Shown in pieces: positions 44,095-54,422 of a stretch of DNA of 64,000 nucleotides; the stretch's first letter is position 1, and each line of letters begins with the position of its first letter. Below the pieces are notes generated by a model. The model ran no database searches, was not told where the DNA came from, and saw only the letters and a program-made list of their open reading frames with translations. Made by a program: the position numbers and the translations under genes. Origin of the DNA: Phascolarctos cinereus (taxonomy: Eukaryota; Chordata; Mammalia; Diprotodontia; Phascolarctidae); NCBI RefSeq assembly GCF_002099425.1, contig NW_018344009.1, forward strand, positions 1,856,001 through 1,920,000, in the 5' to 3' direction.

Positions 44095-44278
44095 ATACTT
44101 CACTTCCTCACTACTTTACTGCCTTGTAAGGTAGTGAGCTCCCCAACACTGGGAATGTTCAGGCACCTAACAGACATGTTATAATGGGGGGGGTGCTCTT
44201 ATAGTAGGTACAAAGCTGCACCAGATAAGAGATATCTAAGGTCCTTCTAATTCAGTGTTGGATGATCTTAGAAGCAGA
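44095..44278 (+). mobile_element. L3/CR1 3' end
   Basis: AAGGTAGTGAGCTCCCCAAC, TGGGAATGTTCAGGCA and TCTAAGGTCCTTCTAATTC. Confidence 0.75.
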
Positions 44279-44462
44279 GAGTTTTAGAACTGGAGAAAAA
44301 CTGGAAGTTGAAAGGTTGAACCAGAGACCATCTAGTCCAGGGGTGGGGAATCTGTGGTCTCGAGGCCACAACCTTATTTTAGAGGAAAGAGAAAGAAATT
44401 GAGGTCCTGAGAGAAGTTACTCAACTTTATACAGTAAATTACTGTTGATTGGGATTTATTAG
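44279..44462 (-). mobile_element. THER1-like SINE containing a MITE end
   Basis: GAACTGGAGAAAAACTGGAA and GAGACCATCTAGTC on the left, ACCTTATTTTAGAGGAAAGA on the right. 44338-44371 (CAGGGGTGGGGAATCTGTGG, TCTCGAGGCCACA) is a terminal fragment of the MITE family at 34287. Confidence 0.7.
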
Positions 44463-44529
44463 TTGATGGAACTCGCATCTCTTGGTACCCAACCTAGAGG
44501 GTAATGTCCCCTGATTTCCTATCCTACCC

Positions 44530-44805
44530 AAAACCTATGCCACTTGGGATAGAATACTAGCCCTGCATTCTGGAATCCTACAGTGTGGACACTCACCAGC
44601 TATATGCCCCCTGGACAAATTCCTTAAGCTCTCCCAGCTTCCATTTCCACATGTGTAAAATAAGAATAATAATACCTATCCTACCTTACCCCAGTTATTC
44701 TTGGCCACAGGTTGGCCAGAGTTATTGAGGGCCAAATGAGGTCAAGTATAGAAATTTCATTGCAAAGTTGAAAGTGCTATATAAATGTTGATTATTATCA
44801 TGACT
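44530..44805 (+). mobile_element. MIR-like SINE
   Basis: ACACTCACCAGCTATATGCC, CACATGTGTAAAATAAGAAT and GAAAGTGCTATATAAATGTT. Confidence 0.8.
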
Positions 44806-45280
44806 TCCTAGACTCAGGAGAGCTGGCATTTTATGGATGAGAGACACTGGTAACATGAATGTCCTTAGGAATTTCTCTGGAAGAGACAAAAGTGAAGGAT
44901 CCAGGACCATCAGCAGCTACCCAGAGCAATCAAAGGGGTGCAGAAAGAGGCTTCAGGGAGAAGTTAGGCACAGAACCAAGCCCCAGGTCTGGAGCATCTA
45001 TGCCACACCTTACCCTCCCTCCCCCAACCCTAAGGATCCTCAGCCTGTGTCATGGGCAAATGCACAAACCCAGCCTTTCTAGATATGACCAGACAAGTCC
45101 AGATCGTCCAATAAATAGTGCTGGAAGTTCAGCAAATGCCTCTCAGTGAAAACAAGGATCTGGAAGTAAGAGCATAGCATGTTTCACACAACAGAGAAGC
45201 TGAATGGGTCTGGGGTCTCAGAGGATTGCCCAGGACCCAGAATTTAAGTAACTTAGCCATCTCTCTTGATTTGAGGCCAG
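44806..45280. other. Unassigned DNA
   Basis: No feature recognised. Confidence 0.4.
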
Positions 45281-45372
45281 CTCCCTATCCACAGCACCTT
45301 GCTATCTACTGTCCAGCACATAGTAGGCACACAATAGGCATTCACTGATTGATTCATTGACTGATGAGCAAT
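45281..45372 (+). mobile_element. L2 3' end
   Basis: CCAGCACATAGTAGGCACAC then AATAGGCATTCACTGATTG. Confidence 0.75.
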
Positions 45373-45384
45373 TTTTTATAAATA

Positions 45385-45786
45385 GAACCTTGCTTCAAAT
45401 GATGGCAAAGTAGGGAGTTGGAGTCAAGGAGACCTTAGTGCAAATCCTTCCTCAGATACTTACTGTGTGACCCTGGGCAAGTCATTTAACCTCTCTGTGC
45501 CTCAGTTTCCTCATCTGTAAAATGGGGATAATAATGGCATCTACTTCACAGGGTTGTTGCAAGGACTAAATGAAATAACATTTCAAGGGGCAGCGAGGTG
45601 GCGCAGTGGATAGGGCACCGGCTTTGAAGTCAGGAGGACCTGAGTTCAAATCCAGCCCCAGACCAAACACTTGGCACTGACTAGCTGTGTGACCCTGGGC
45701 AAGTCACTTAACCCCAACTGCCAAAAAATGAAAAAAATAACATTTCAAACCTTAAAGTGTTATATCAATGCTAGCTATTATTAGTT
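45385..45786 (+). mobile_element. CORE-SINE (MIR-type) split by a younger SINE
   Basis: TGACCCTGGGCAAGTCATTT, TGCCTCAGTTTCCTCATCTG, CACAGGGTTGTTGCAAGGAC, then after the insertion AAACCTTAAAGTGTTATATC. Confidence 0.92.
45587..45734 (+). mobile_element. tRNA-derived SINE with a 14-base target-site duplication
   Basis: GGGGCAGCGAGGTGGCGCAG head, GAGTTCAAATCCAGCCCC, end ACCCCAACTGCC. AAATAACATTTCAA at 45573-45586 and 45735-45748 is exact. Confidence 0.97.
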
Positions 45787-46019
45787 TTTTTTAAACTAGA
45801 AAGTCAATTTTAAGTAAAAAAGTTAAGATTTTAACAAAATGCATTAATATTTTTAAATAAATGAAAAGCCTATGCATTAACAGCTGTGAATATCGTCAGC
45901 CATACTAAAATGACAGCCATCTTTTGCTAAGGAGCAGACTGAAGAAAACCAACCTGAATGTTTTAGAGTATATCGAGTCCAGTATGAGTCAGCAGCGTAC
46001 TATGGCAGCCAAAAAGCTC
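45787..46019. other. A/T-rich unassigned DNA
   Basis: No feature recognised. Confidence 0.4.
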
Positions 46020-46988
46020 TTGAGATCTCATAGGACTGGAAGGGATAGGAAAGGCCACATTAGAAGTACAGTAACCAAGTCTGAGAAGGGCTAGGTCCTC
46101 TATACGCTGCCCTGCTCAGGTCATCCATGGAATGTGCCTTCATTCAATACTGTGTTCAGGTCTGGGTATCACACACTAAGGAGGACATGGTCTGGCTGGA
46201 GAATGTGCAGGGGAAGGCAACCAGGCCTTTTGTGGACCCTATTAATGGAACTACAGATCTTTAATCTGGGGAAGAGAAAATTCAGGGGGACTAAAGGCTG
46301 TGTTCAAATATTCAATGGGTTGTTACATGGAAGAGTTTCGATTCGTTCTATTTGGCCCAAGAGGTCAAAACCAGGAGCAAGGGGTGGAAATTTCAAGTCA
46401 AGAAATATTAAGTACCTACTGTGTGTCAGGCATTGTGCTAAGTGCTGAGAATACAAAGAAAGGCAAAAACCAGTCTCCAGCTGAGAAGGAGCTCACAACC
46501 AAATTGGGGGGAGAGGGGATGATATGCAAACAATTATATACCACCAAGATATAGATAGGATACCTTGGAGATAATTAACAGAGGGAAGGTGCTAGAATTA
46601 AGGGGGGTTGGGAAAGGCTTCTTGGAAGAGGTGGGATTTTAGGAAGAGGCCAGGAAGCAGAGATGAGGTGGAAGAGCATTCAGTCATGGGGGAGAGTCAA
46701 AGAAAATCCACAGAAGTGGTGGATCTTGTGCTGGAGGTCAATATCACTAAACTGCAGAGCAGAATATGTTTCAGGGACGTTAGTTCACTCTAAGGAAAAA
46801 TCTCCTAGCAATGAAAGCCACTCCTCCAAAGTGGAACAGACTGCCTTCAGCAGCAGGGAGTGGGACCCCACCCCCCAGGGGAGGTCTTTCATTTGTCAGA
46901 TTTGGAAGGGAGGGAATTCTTTTTTCAGGTCCAGAGTGCCTTAGGTGGCATCTGCGTTCTCTTCCTACTCTAAGATTCTGTACTTCTG
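46020..46988 (+). mobile_element. L3/CR1 LINE 3' region split by an L2 fragment
   Basis: TGTTCAGGTCTGGGTATCAC, GGAAGGCAACCAGGCC and GAGCAAGGGGTGGAAATTTC on the left; AAGTGGAACAGACTGCCTTC and CTACTCTAAGATTCTGTAC on the right. Confidence 0.8.
46396..46738 (-). mobile_element. L2 3' region inside the L3/CR1 copy
   Basis: AGTACCTACTGTGTGTCAGG, ACAAAGAAAGGCAAAAACCA, AAGGAGCTCACAACCAAATT, GAAGGTGCTAGAATTAAGGG and GTGGAAGAGCATTCAGTCA. Confidence 0.85.
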
Positions 46989-47540
46989 AGCTCAGGATTG
47001 AAACTGGAGGTTGACCCCATTAGTTGTTCTGGGCTCTAACTACTGGGCAAAACAGTCAGATGGCCCTTGATACGAGCTCCAGCAGAGAGATCTAGAGAGA
47101 GATCCTTTCTGGAAGGAGAAGTAGGGGACCATTTGGCCACAAGACATACGAGCAAGAGGGGGGCCAAGAGGAAGGGGTTGCAGGAAGGGTGAGAGAAGAC
47201 ACTTTCCAGAGCCTCCCAGAGCCTGAATTGGTCCATTGAGAGCTCCTGGCCCTGCCTCTTTCCTGTGGGTGGGGGCAGAAGGGTGCTTACAGAGGACCAG
47301 GTTGTGCTCTGTCCCCGAGGGTGGGGTTGGGCGACTGGAGAATTAGGGGGCAATGGGAGCAGGAGAGGGGAACCAGGGTCTCCACCCACCCCACCCCTTT
47401 CACTGAAAAACAGCAGTTTAGGAGACCTGGAGTTTGGCCTGGAGTTTGGAAATTGTGACAGCCAAAGAGCCTGCTGGCCTGGCCTGCACTCACCTTCCAA
47501 CTCCTCTTTTCTGCCAGACCCACTGTCTCTAGTCTCTCAC
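46989..47540. other. Unassigned DNA
   Basis: Frames on both strands (154 codons minus, 92 plus) with no recognisable domain. Confidence 0.4.
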
Positions 47541-47543
47541 TGA

Positions 47544-47600
<57 letters not shown>

Positions 47601-48255
47601 CTCTCTCTGTGTTTCTCTCTTTCTTCCCCTCTCCCTGTCTCCCCACTTTCTCTTTCTTCCTCTTTCTTTCTATCTCTCTGTCTCCCTGTCTCTCTCTCCT
47701 CTACTTTTTCTTTTTTCCTCTTACTTTCTGTCTTTTTGTCTTCCTGTATCTCTCTACCCCACTTTCACTTTCTTCCTCCCTTTCTCTTTCTTCCTCTTTC
47801 TTTCTGTCTGTCTCCCTGTCTCTCTCTCTCACCCACTTTCTTCCTCCCTGTCTCTTTCTCCTCTTTCTCCCTCTCCCCCTTTCTCTCTTCCTCCCTCTCT
47901 TTCTTTCTGCCTCTCTCTCCCCTCTCTCATTACCTTTTTCTGTCTTTATATCCCTTTGCATCTGTCTCTATGTGTTTAGCTCCCTCTCAGTCTCTCTCTC
48001 ATTCTCTTTCCTTCTATGTCTCTCTCTTCAGGCCCTCTGTCTCTATCTTTCAGGATATCACTCTGTGTCTTTATCTCTCTTTCATTCTTTCTCTTCCTCT
48101 CTATGCCTCTCCTTCTCCTTTCCATGTGTATATATCCAGCTCTGATTCTCTCAGCGTGTCTGTGTATGCCTATCTCTCCAGCCACCAACTCTTATCCTCT
48201 GTGTCTCTGTGAGACTCTTGCTGAGTCTGTCTCTCTCCCTTTCTTGTCTTTTTTC
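47541..48255. repeat. (CT)n followed by 650 bases of pyrimidine-rich DNA
   Basis: A nearly pure CT run at 47547-47598, then degenerate TCTCTTTCTTCCTC-type sequence. Long L/S/F and R/E/K frames are artefacts. Confidence 0.95.
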
Positions 48256-48780
48256 TGCCTCTGATAAACTACAGGGACCTAGTCCCCTGTGCCATCAGTG
48301 CCCAGGCAGGTAGCATGCAGAACATGGTTAAGCTGGGCCAAACTAGGCCTATGGACAGTTAGTCCACCTGCAGGCTACAGAGCACTATTATCCACTCTGC
48401 CACAGGGAAGCCCACAGGCATCATTGCCCCTGCGGGCATAAGGGAAAGTGACCCCCTCTCCCCAGACATATAGCCACCTCTCACCCATTAGGGTCTGACT
48501 GGCTCTGGAGAAAGCCCGTTGCCATTCCTGCTACCCCAGCACCAGGACTTCCTAAATTCAGCCATCTGTCCCTCCCCTCATACCCCAAGATGAAGGATCC
48601 CTGAAGGGCAGAAAGAAAAAAAGGAAATACGGGAGCCAATCCTCTTCCTCCCATACACCCACAACTTTCCCCCATCCTCAGAGGCAGAGAATGATGGTAG
48701 CCCACCAACCCAGTGGGAAAGCCTCGTTCAGCATTTACTGAATCTCCTACTCTAGGCTCTGGACTTTGATGTGGGTCTGT
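48256..48780. other. Unassigned DNA
   Basis: No feature recognised. Confidence 0.4.
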
Positions 48781-48784
48781 GCTT

Positions 48785-48962
48785 TCATCAGGCAGCATTC
48801 AGGGGAAAGAGTGTTTCATTTGGAGTCAAAGGATCTGGGTTCCGATCCCAGTTACATTAGCTCTAACCTCCCTGGGCTGCAGTTCTTCATCTGCACTGGA
48901 TAATAAGGGGATTGGGCTCAAAGGCCTTCACCAGATTTATTTTCCTGTCATCACTGGTGTGA
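48785..48962 (+). mobile_element. MIR-like SINE
   Basis: TTTCATTTGGAGTCAAAGGA, GATCCCAGTTACATTAGCTC and CATCTGCACTGGATAATAAG. Confidence 0.7.
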
Positions 48963-49268
48963 CAACTCCTTCTGCTATACAGATCATAATCAGCCACACT
49001 TTTTTATTCTATTAAACACTTATCCAGCTCTTTCCAAAAACCATAGGTAGACAACCCTCCCAAGATGCCAGAGGTCTTCCTTCCTCTTGTTATTCAATAT
49101 TTCATGAACACCAATGTAATCTTTGGGTGATATATCTTCTTTTGGCTTAATGACCAGCCTGCCCTACACGTTCTCAGCTCGTCCTCGGACCTGTGAGAGT
49201 CAAAGTTTTAAGACAAGGGTGATCAGTCCGTGTCCTCAGCCTCTCAAAGCTAAGGAGGATCTGTTACC
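48963..49268. other. Unassigned DNA
   Basis: No feature recognised. Confidence 0.35.
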
Positions 49269-49269
49269 A

Positions 49270-49465
49270 GGAAATCTAGCAAAAGTGTAGATCAAAGACT
49301 TGAAGGTGAAAGGGACCTCAAAGAGCATCCAGTCCAACCTTTTTATTTTATAGGTAAGAAAGCTGAGACCCAGGGAGGTTGTGCTTTTCCCAGGGTAGCT
49401 CAGGTAATAAATATCAAAGGAAGCGTTGAACCCCCTGACTCCAAAGCCAGTGATTTTGTATGAGG
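49270..49465 (-). mobile_element. THER1-like SINE
   Basis: AAGGTGAAAGGGACCTCAAA, GCATCCAGTCCAACC and AGAAAGCTGAGACCCAGGGA. Confidence 0.8.
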
Positions 49466-49605
49466 AATCTTATCTCCCCAAACAGGAATGTGAGCTCCCT
49501 GAAAGCAAGAAGCCTCTCTTTCCCCATTTCCCCCCTCAGTGGCTTCCTCAGGATGGGGCATATAACAAAGGCTCGATAAATGCCTCATGGTTCATTTGTA
49601 AGAAG
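49466..49605 (+). mobile_element. L2 3' end
   Basis: GAATGTGAGCTCCCTGAAAG and AAAGGCTCGATAAATGCCTC. Confidence 0.65.
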
Positions 49606-49696
49606 CCATCCAAGGAGATTTTTCCCAAGCATGATAAATCCCAATCTTAGACTCTTACCTTGGAAATATGGGGAGCTAAGGCATCCCCCTAGATCA

Positions 49697-49865
49697 GGAG
49701 TTCTTAATCTGGGGGTCTGTAGATTTGTTTTTTTAAATATTTTCATAGTTGTATTTTAATGGAATGAGTTTCCTTCATAATCCTTAAGTATCTAATTTTA
49801 TGCATTTTCGACATCATTCTGAGAAGAAGTCTTTAGGATTCTCTAGGCTGCTGAAGGGGTCCATA
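49697..49865 (+). mobile_element. hAT-like DNA transposon copy
   Basis: CAGGAGTTCTTAATCTGGGG start, TGTATTTTAATGGAATGAGT, TAATTTTATGCATTTTCG and CTGCTGAAGGGGTCCATAAC. Confidence 0.75.
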
Positions 49866-49924
49866 ACAAATAGGAAGAACCCCAGCTTTGGCAAGATTAT
49901 CACCATTGCCCCAAACCCTTGGCT

Positions 49925-50040
49925 CTCACAGATCCCAGGATACAGTGTCATGGCCCACTCACCTCACTCTTCCTTATCTTTAAAATAAGTTGGGGGTAGG
50001 ATGATCTTTAAAGTCCCCTCCTATTCTAACTACCTGAGCT
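49925..50040 (+). mobile_element. MIR-like SINE fragment
   Basis: CTCACTCTTCCTTATCTTTA and AAAATAAGTTGGGGGTAGGA. Confidence 0.5.
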
Positions 50041-50530
50041 CAGATGATCTTTCCCCAGTGGAAAGAAACTGCTGGTTTAGAAAACTAGCTTTGCGTGCCC
50101 AAGGAAGGGATAGGAGGGAAGGAGCTTGTACCAGGAGAGTGATGGCCTAGAGGCTAGGTCCATTTCTAGGGCCTTCAAAAGCCTGCCTCGGGCCCACAAA
50201 TGCTTCTTCTTAGGTCCAGCTATCTCCCCTCTCCCTGCCTGGGAACCTCTCTTTCCCTTGTACAGCTACTGGCAAAGCTCTGGGCAGGTAAGGTTGGTCA
50301 TCAAGAAACAAGAGACAGATGCCAAGTTCAAAAAGAAATCATGGGAAGAAAGCAGAGGTCTTGAAGCTTAAGATACTGGGAAGCCAGAGGGAATCCAACA
50401 ACGTCATGAACCAAGTGCCCGAGAGGGAGAAAGCCTCGGTCTCAGGACCGTGCCCTCAAGAAGCCCCTGGCCTGGGGAAGCAAGGAATCCCAGCCTTCAG
50501 GCAGCTCCCAGTGTAGAAAAGTAAGGTGGG
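50041..50530. other. Unassigned DNA
   Basis: No feature recognised. Confidence 0.4.
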
Positions 50531-50531
50531 G

Positions 50532-50706
50532 CCCTGGGAAGATCATTGGCCTTCAAGCCAGGAGACTTAAAATCTGGTCCAGTCTCCAACACTTAACCAT
50601 CTGTGTAACCTTGAGCAAATCACCACAAAATTCATTTTTTCCATCTACAACATATTTTTTATAAGAGGAGGCTGAATCAGATGGTCTCTGGGGTATCCTC
50701 CACACC
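50532..50706 (+). mobile_element. MIR-like SINE
   Basis: CCAGGAGACTTAAAATCTGG, CATCTGTGTAACCTTGAGCA and CTGAATCAGATGGTCTCTGG. Confidence 0.75.
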
Positions 50707-50721
50707 AAATCCTTAACTTCT

Positions 50722-50870
50722 GGGGCAGCTAGGTGGCGCAGTGGATAGAGCAATGACCCTGAAGTCAGGAGGACCTGAGTTCAAATCCAACCTCAGACCA
50801 AACACTTGACACTGGCTGTGTGACCCTGGGCAAGTCACTTAACCCCAATTGCCTAAAAAAGTAAAAAAAA
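50722..50870 (+). mobile_element. tRNA-derived SINE with a 15-base target-site duplication
   Basis: GGGGCAGCTAGGTGGCGCAG head, intact A-box-like TGGCGCAGTGG, B-box GAGTTCAAATCC, A-tail. AAATCCTTAACTTCT at 50707-50721 and 50871-50885 is exact. Confidence 0.97.
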
Positions 50871-50885
50871 AAATCCTTAACTTCT

Positions 50886-51165
50886 CTCAAAACACAGCTC
50901 AAATGCCTCCTCCTACAGGAAGTCTTTCCTGATCCCACTCTGTTATTCACACCTCTCTTCCTCTTCAAGTGACTTTGTATTTCCTTACTTGTATACATGT
51001 TGTACACACACACACACATACATACACACATACACACATATACACATATACACACACCCCTAGTATACTATAAGCTCCTTGAGGGCAGTAAATATTTCAT
51101 AGATGTCTTTATTGCCAGCACTGAGCACAGTGCCTGGCACATAGTAGGGATAAAATAAATCATAG
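50886..51165 (+). mobile_element. L2 LINE 3' end with a CA microsatellite
   Basis: AAATGCCTCCTCCTACAGGA, AGTCTTTCCTGATCCCACTC, AAGCTCCTTGAGGGCAGTAA and CAGTGCCTGGCACATAGTAG. Confidence 0.93.
51003..51057. repeat. (CA)n/(TACA)n microsatellite
   Basis: Imperfect CA with TACA interruptions, inside the L2 copy. Confidence 0.95.
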
Positions 51166-51167
51166 GA

Positions 51168-51338
51168 TTTAGATGTGGAAGGAACCTGAGGGGACAAATA
51201 GTCCAAACCCCTCAAATTACAGATGAGGAAATGGAGTCTCAGAAGTTCAATGACTTACCTGAGGTCATACAACTAGTGAACCCAGGTTTTTCTAACACAA
51301 GTCCAGCACTCTATCCACTATGCCATGCTGGGAAATGA
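51168..51338 (-). mobile_element. THER1-like SINE
   Basis: GATGTGGAAGGAACCTGAGG, AATTACAGATGAGGAAATGG and CACTCTATCCACTATGCCAT. Confidence 0.85.
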
Positions 51339-51359
51339 TAGGTTGAAGGTGACCTTGGG

Positions 51360-51410
51360 CTCTGCTGGAATGAGTCACTAGGGAAAGATGCCACTGGCTG
51401 AGTCAGGATC
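51360..51410. promoter_or_regulatory. Paired AP-1 sites
   Basis: TGAGTCA at 51371-51377 and 51399-51405, 28 bases apart. The second is within GGCTGAGTCAGGATCAGC, close to MAF/NRF2-type elements. Outside recognised repeats. Confidence 0.35.
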
Positions 51411-52074
51411 AGCAGTCCAGAGGAGAACGACTTAAAGGGAGACAGGCAGAGAGGTCAGCGGAGGACAAAGACCTGCAGGGGTGTTTTATGAACCAGGAAT
51501 GCCAGGCCAGTAAAGACTGTTTGCACAACCTTTCAGCGAAGGCCCAAGGCAGTCAGCAAGGAAGGGAACCAGGGCTCTAGTCCTCACGGCTTTCTCAGGG
51601 CCAGAGTCACACAGGCTTTTCCCAGCCCTGGAAGCGTTCTTGATTTTTTTAACCCAGGCCAGGTTGTGAGTAGGGCTAAAGAGAGGAAGGAGCCTGTGAA
51701 AGGTTTGTTTATTCCTGATCCCTGAGTCCTGGCCCCTCCAACCAGAGCACCAAGGCCTCCATAGTGGCATGCTTCCAATCCCCATCCTAACGTTACCCCA
51801 AAGGTGTCACCTAAAGTCAGCCTCAGACTGACCGCCTAATTGTGGCCACAGCCTGGCTTCTAGGCCCAGACACAGCTTCAATGTAGCCTGTTCTCCAAAC
51901 AATAAACATGATTCAGTATTGGCCTCTCTCTGGAGGAGATACTCCACCCCCTTCCTAAAGTCCTGATAAGGGTTAGTTTGGAGCCACCAGACATACCTGA
52001 CTCTGTTATCTCCTCCACAAGGGCATTAAAGTCAGGTTGGTGCTCAGAACAATGCTTTTAACAAAAAGCCAAGC
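51411..52074. other. Unassigned DNA
   Basis: No gene or repeat recognised. Confidence 0.4.
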
Positions 52075-52860
52075 TCTCTTCCATTCTTATTCCTTGGATA
52101 ACCGTTTGCCAAGTACCTACCTTTTTCAAAGTGCTGTGCTGGGGATTTGGAGATACAAAGGAAAAAAACAACAGAGAAAAACCAGCCAACCATTAAACTT
52201 ACCTTCTACCACTGGATGCAACATTTGCGTGGAAGAGTAGGTGTGGGATCATTTGAGAAGTCAGGGAGTACTATCATCTCAGGGGGTTAGGAAGGCCTTC
52301 CTTCAGGAGAGGGCATCAGAGCTGAGCCCCAAAGGAGGTTGAAGATTCTAAGAGATAAGGAGAGAGGGCATAGGAGATAGCCTTAGGAAAGCCACTGAAA
52401 AGAGAAATAGAACGTTGAGTTTGGAGAGTATGAGGAAATTGGTTTAGCCAGAATGAAGACTGTGTGAATGGAAGTCATGTGAATAAGTCTGGAAAAAATG
52501 GATTCCAAACTAAGGAAATTGTAGTTAATCTTGGGGGCAATAGGGAGCCACTGAAGGTTTTTGAGTAGGGAAATGACATGGTCAGACCTGTTCTTTAGGA
52601 ATATCACTTTCCAGCTGGGTGAAATATGGCCTGGAGGTGGGAAAGAGGAAAAGAGGAAAAGTGGAAGAACTAATTAGGAAGCTGTTGAGATTTCCAAAGG
52701 AGAAGTGATGAGGGCTGGGTCTAGAGTGGAAGTCCTATGAGTGAAGAGAAGGGGAGAAATGCAAAAGATGTTGTGGGGGCAAAATTGACAAGATGAGGCA
52801 ATTGATGGTTGCATATGGGGCATGAGGGAGAGGGAGGAATTGAAGATGATGCCAAGGTCA
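52075..52860 (-). mobile_element. L2 LINE 3' region, antisense (copy 1)
   Basis: AAAGTGCTGTGCTGGGGATT, AATAGGGAGCCACTGAAGGT, GGAAATGACATGGTCAGACC and AGAAGTGATGAGGGCTGGGT. Minus-strand frames here are L2 fragments. Confidence 0.85.
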
Positions 52861-52928
52861 ATCAACAAACATTTATTAAACTACAAGACAGAGATTTTGC
52901 TAAATGCTAGGAACATACATACACATAT

Positions 52929-52980
52929 AAAAGAAAGAGGAAGGAAGGAAGGGAGGGAGGGAGGAAGAAAGAAAAGAAGG

Positions 52981-53078
<98 letters not shown>

Positions 53079-53291
53079 AAAAGAAAGAAAAGAAAGAAAG
53101 AAAGAAGGGAGGGAGGGAGGGAGGAGAGGAGGAGGGGAGGGAGGGAAGGAAGGAGGAAGGAAGGAAGAAGGAAGGAAGAGGAAGGAAGGAAGGAAGGGAA
53201 GGGAGGAGAGAGGAAAAAGAAAAGAAGGAAAGAAAGAAAGAAAAGAGAAAGGAGAGAGAGAGAGAGAGAGAAAGAAAGAGAAGAAAGAAAG

Positions 53292-53334
<43 letters not shown>

Positions 53335-53431
53335 AGAAAGAAAGAAGAAGAAGAAAGAAAGAAGGGAGGGAGGGAGGGAGGGAGGGAGGAAGGAAGGAAG
53401 GAAGGAAGGAAGGAAGGAAGGAAGAAAGAAA
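52929..53431 (+). repeat. Large GAAA/GGAA/GA purine array
   Basis: About 500 bases of mixed GA, GAAA, GGAA and GGGA blocks inside the L2 3' region. The 239- and 266-codon frames are artefacts. Confidence 0.98.
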
Positions 53432-54398
53432 GTTCATACCCTCAAAGAGCTTATGATCTAATGGAGGACATGATATATATATATATAACAAGCTGTCTAC
53501 AAAAAATATGCAGAGTAAATGGAAGGTGGCAAGGCACTTAGAGCTACGGGGAATAGGAAAGGCCCCTTGAAGAAGGTGGGATTTGAGCTGAGTCTTGAAG
53601 GAAGATGGAGAAACCAAGAGACGGAAATGAGAGAGAGAGCAAAGCATTCCAGGAATGGGGCACAGCCAGTGGAAATGCTTGGAACTGGAAGATTGTGTCA
53701 TGTTCAAGGAACAGTAAGTAAGCCAATGTAGTTAGATCATAGAGTTAAAAATAAAAAGACTAGAAAGGTAGGAAGGGGCCAAGTGACAGAAAGTCTTAAA
53801 TGCCACACAGAGGACTTTATTTTGGATCCTGGAGGTAATAGGGAGCCACCGAAGTTTATTGAGAAGAGTGTTGACATGGGCAGATCTCTGCTTTAGGAAA
53901 ATCACTTCACCAGCTGAATGGAGGATGGGTTGGAATAAGGAGAGACTTTAGGCAGGTAAGCCAGTTAGAGAAAAGTGATGAGAACCTGAGCAAAGGTGGT
54001 AGCTGCATGGTGGGAGGGAAGGGGAGATGTGAAGGTAGAAATGACAAAATCAGGTGACAAAGTGAATGTGGAGTAAGTGTGAGTGAGGGGTCAAATACAT
54101 CATTGAGCTGTGAGCCTGGGTGTTTGTTTGGAATGATGGCAATGCTTCTGCCAGTAACAGGGAAATTAGGAAGAGGGGAGGGTTTGTAGGGAAATGTGAT
54201 GAGTTTGGTAAGTTTAAGATGTCTGTGGGACATCCAATGTGAGATTTCCAAAAGACAGTTGATGATGAGACTGGAGTTCAGAGAGAGATTAGGACTAGAT
54301 ATAAAGATTTGTGAGTCACCTAAATAGAGATGATAATTAAACTCATGGTAGCTATAGAGATTACCAAGTGAGATAGCATGGGGCAGGGGTGGGGGAAG

Positions 54399-54422
54399 AG
54401 AGAGAGAGAGAGAGAGAGAGAG
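54399..54422 (+). repeat. (GA)n tract
   Basis: Short GA run followed by purine-rich sequence to about 54500, inside L2. Confidence 0.9.

Noticed and set aside
47609-48264. Serine/leucine-rich frames resembling membrane proteins
   Set aside because: Low-complexity pyrimidine tract.
52822-53707. 239- and 266-codon frames
   Set aside because: Translation of a purine array and flanking L2.
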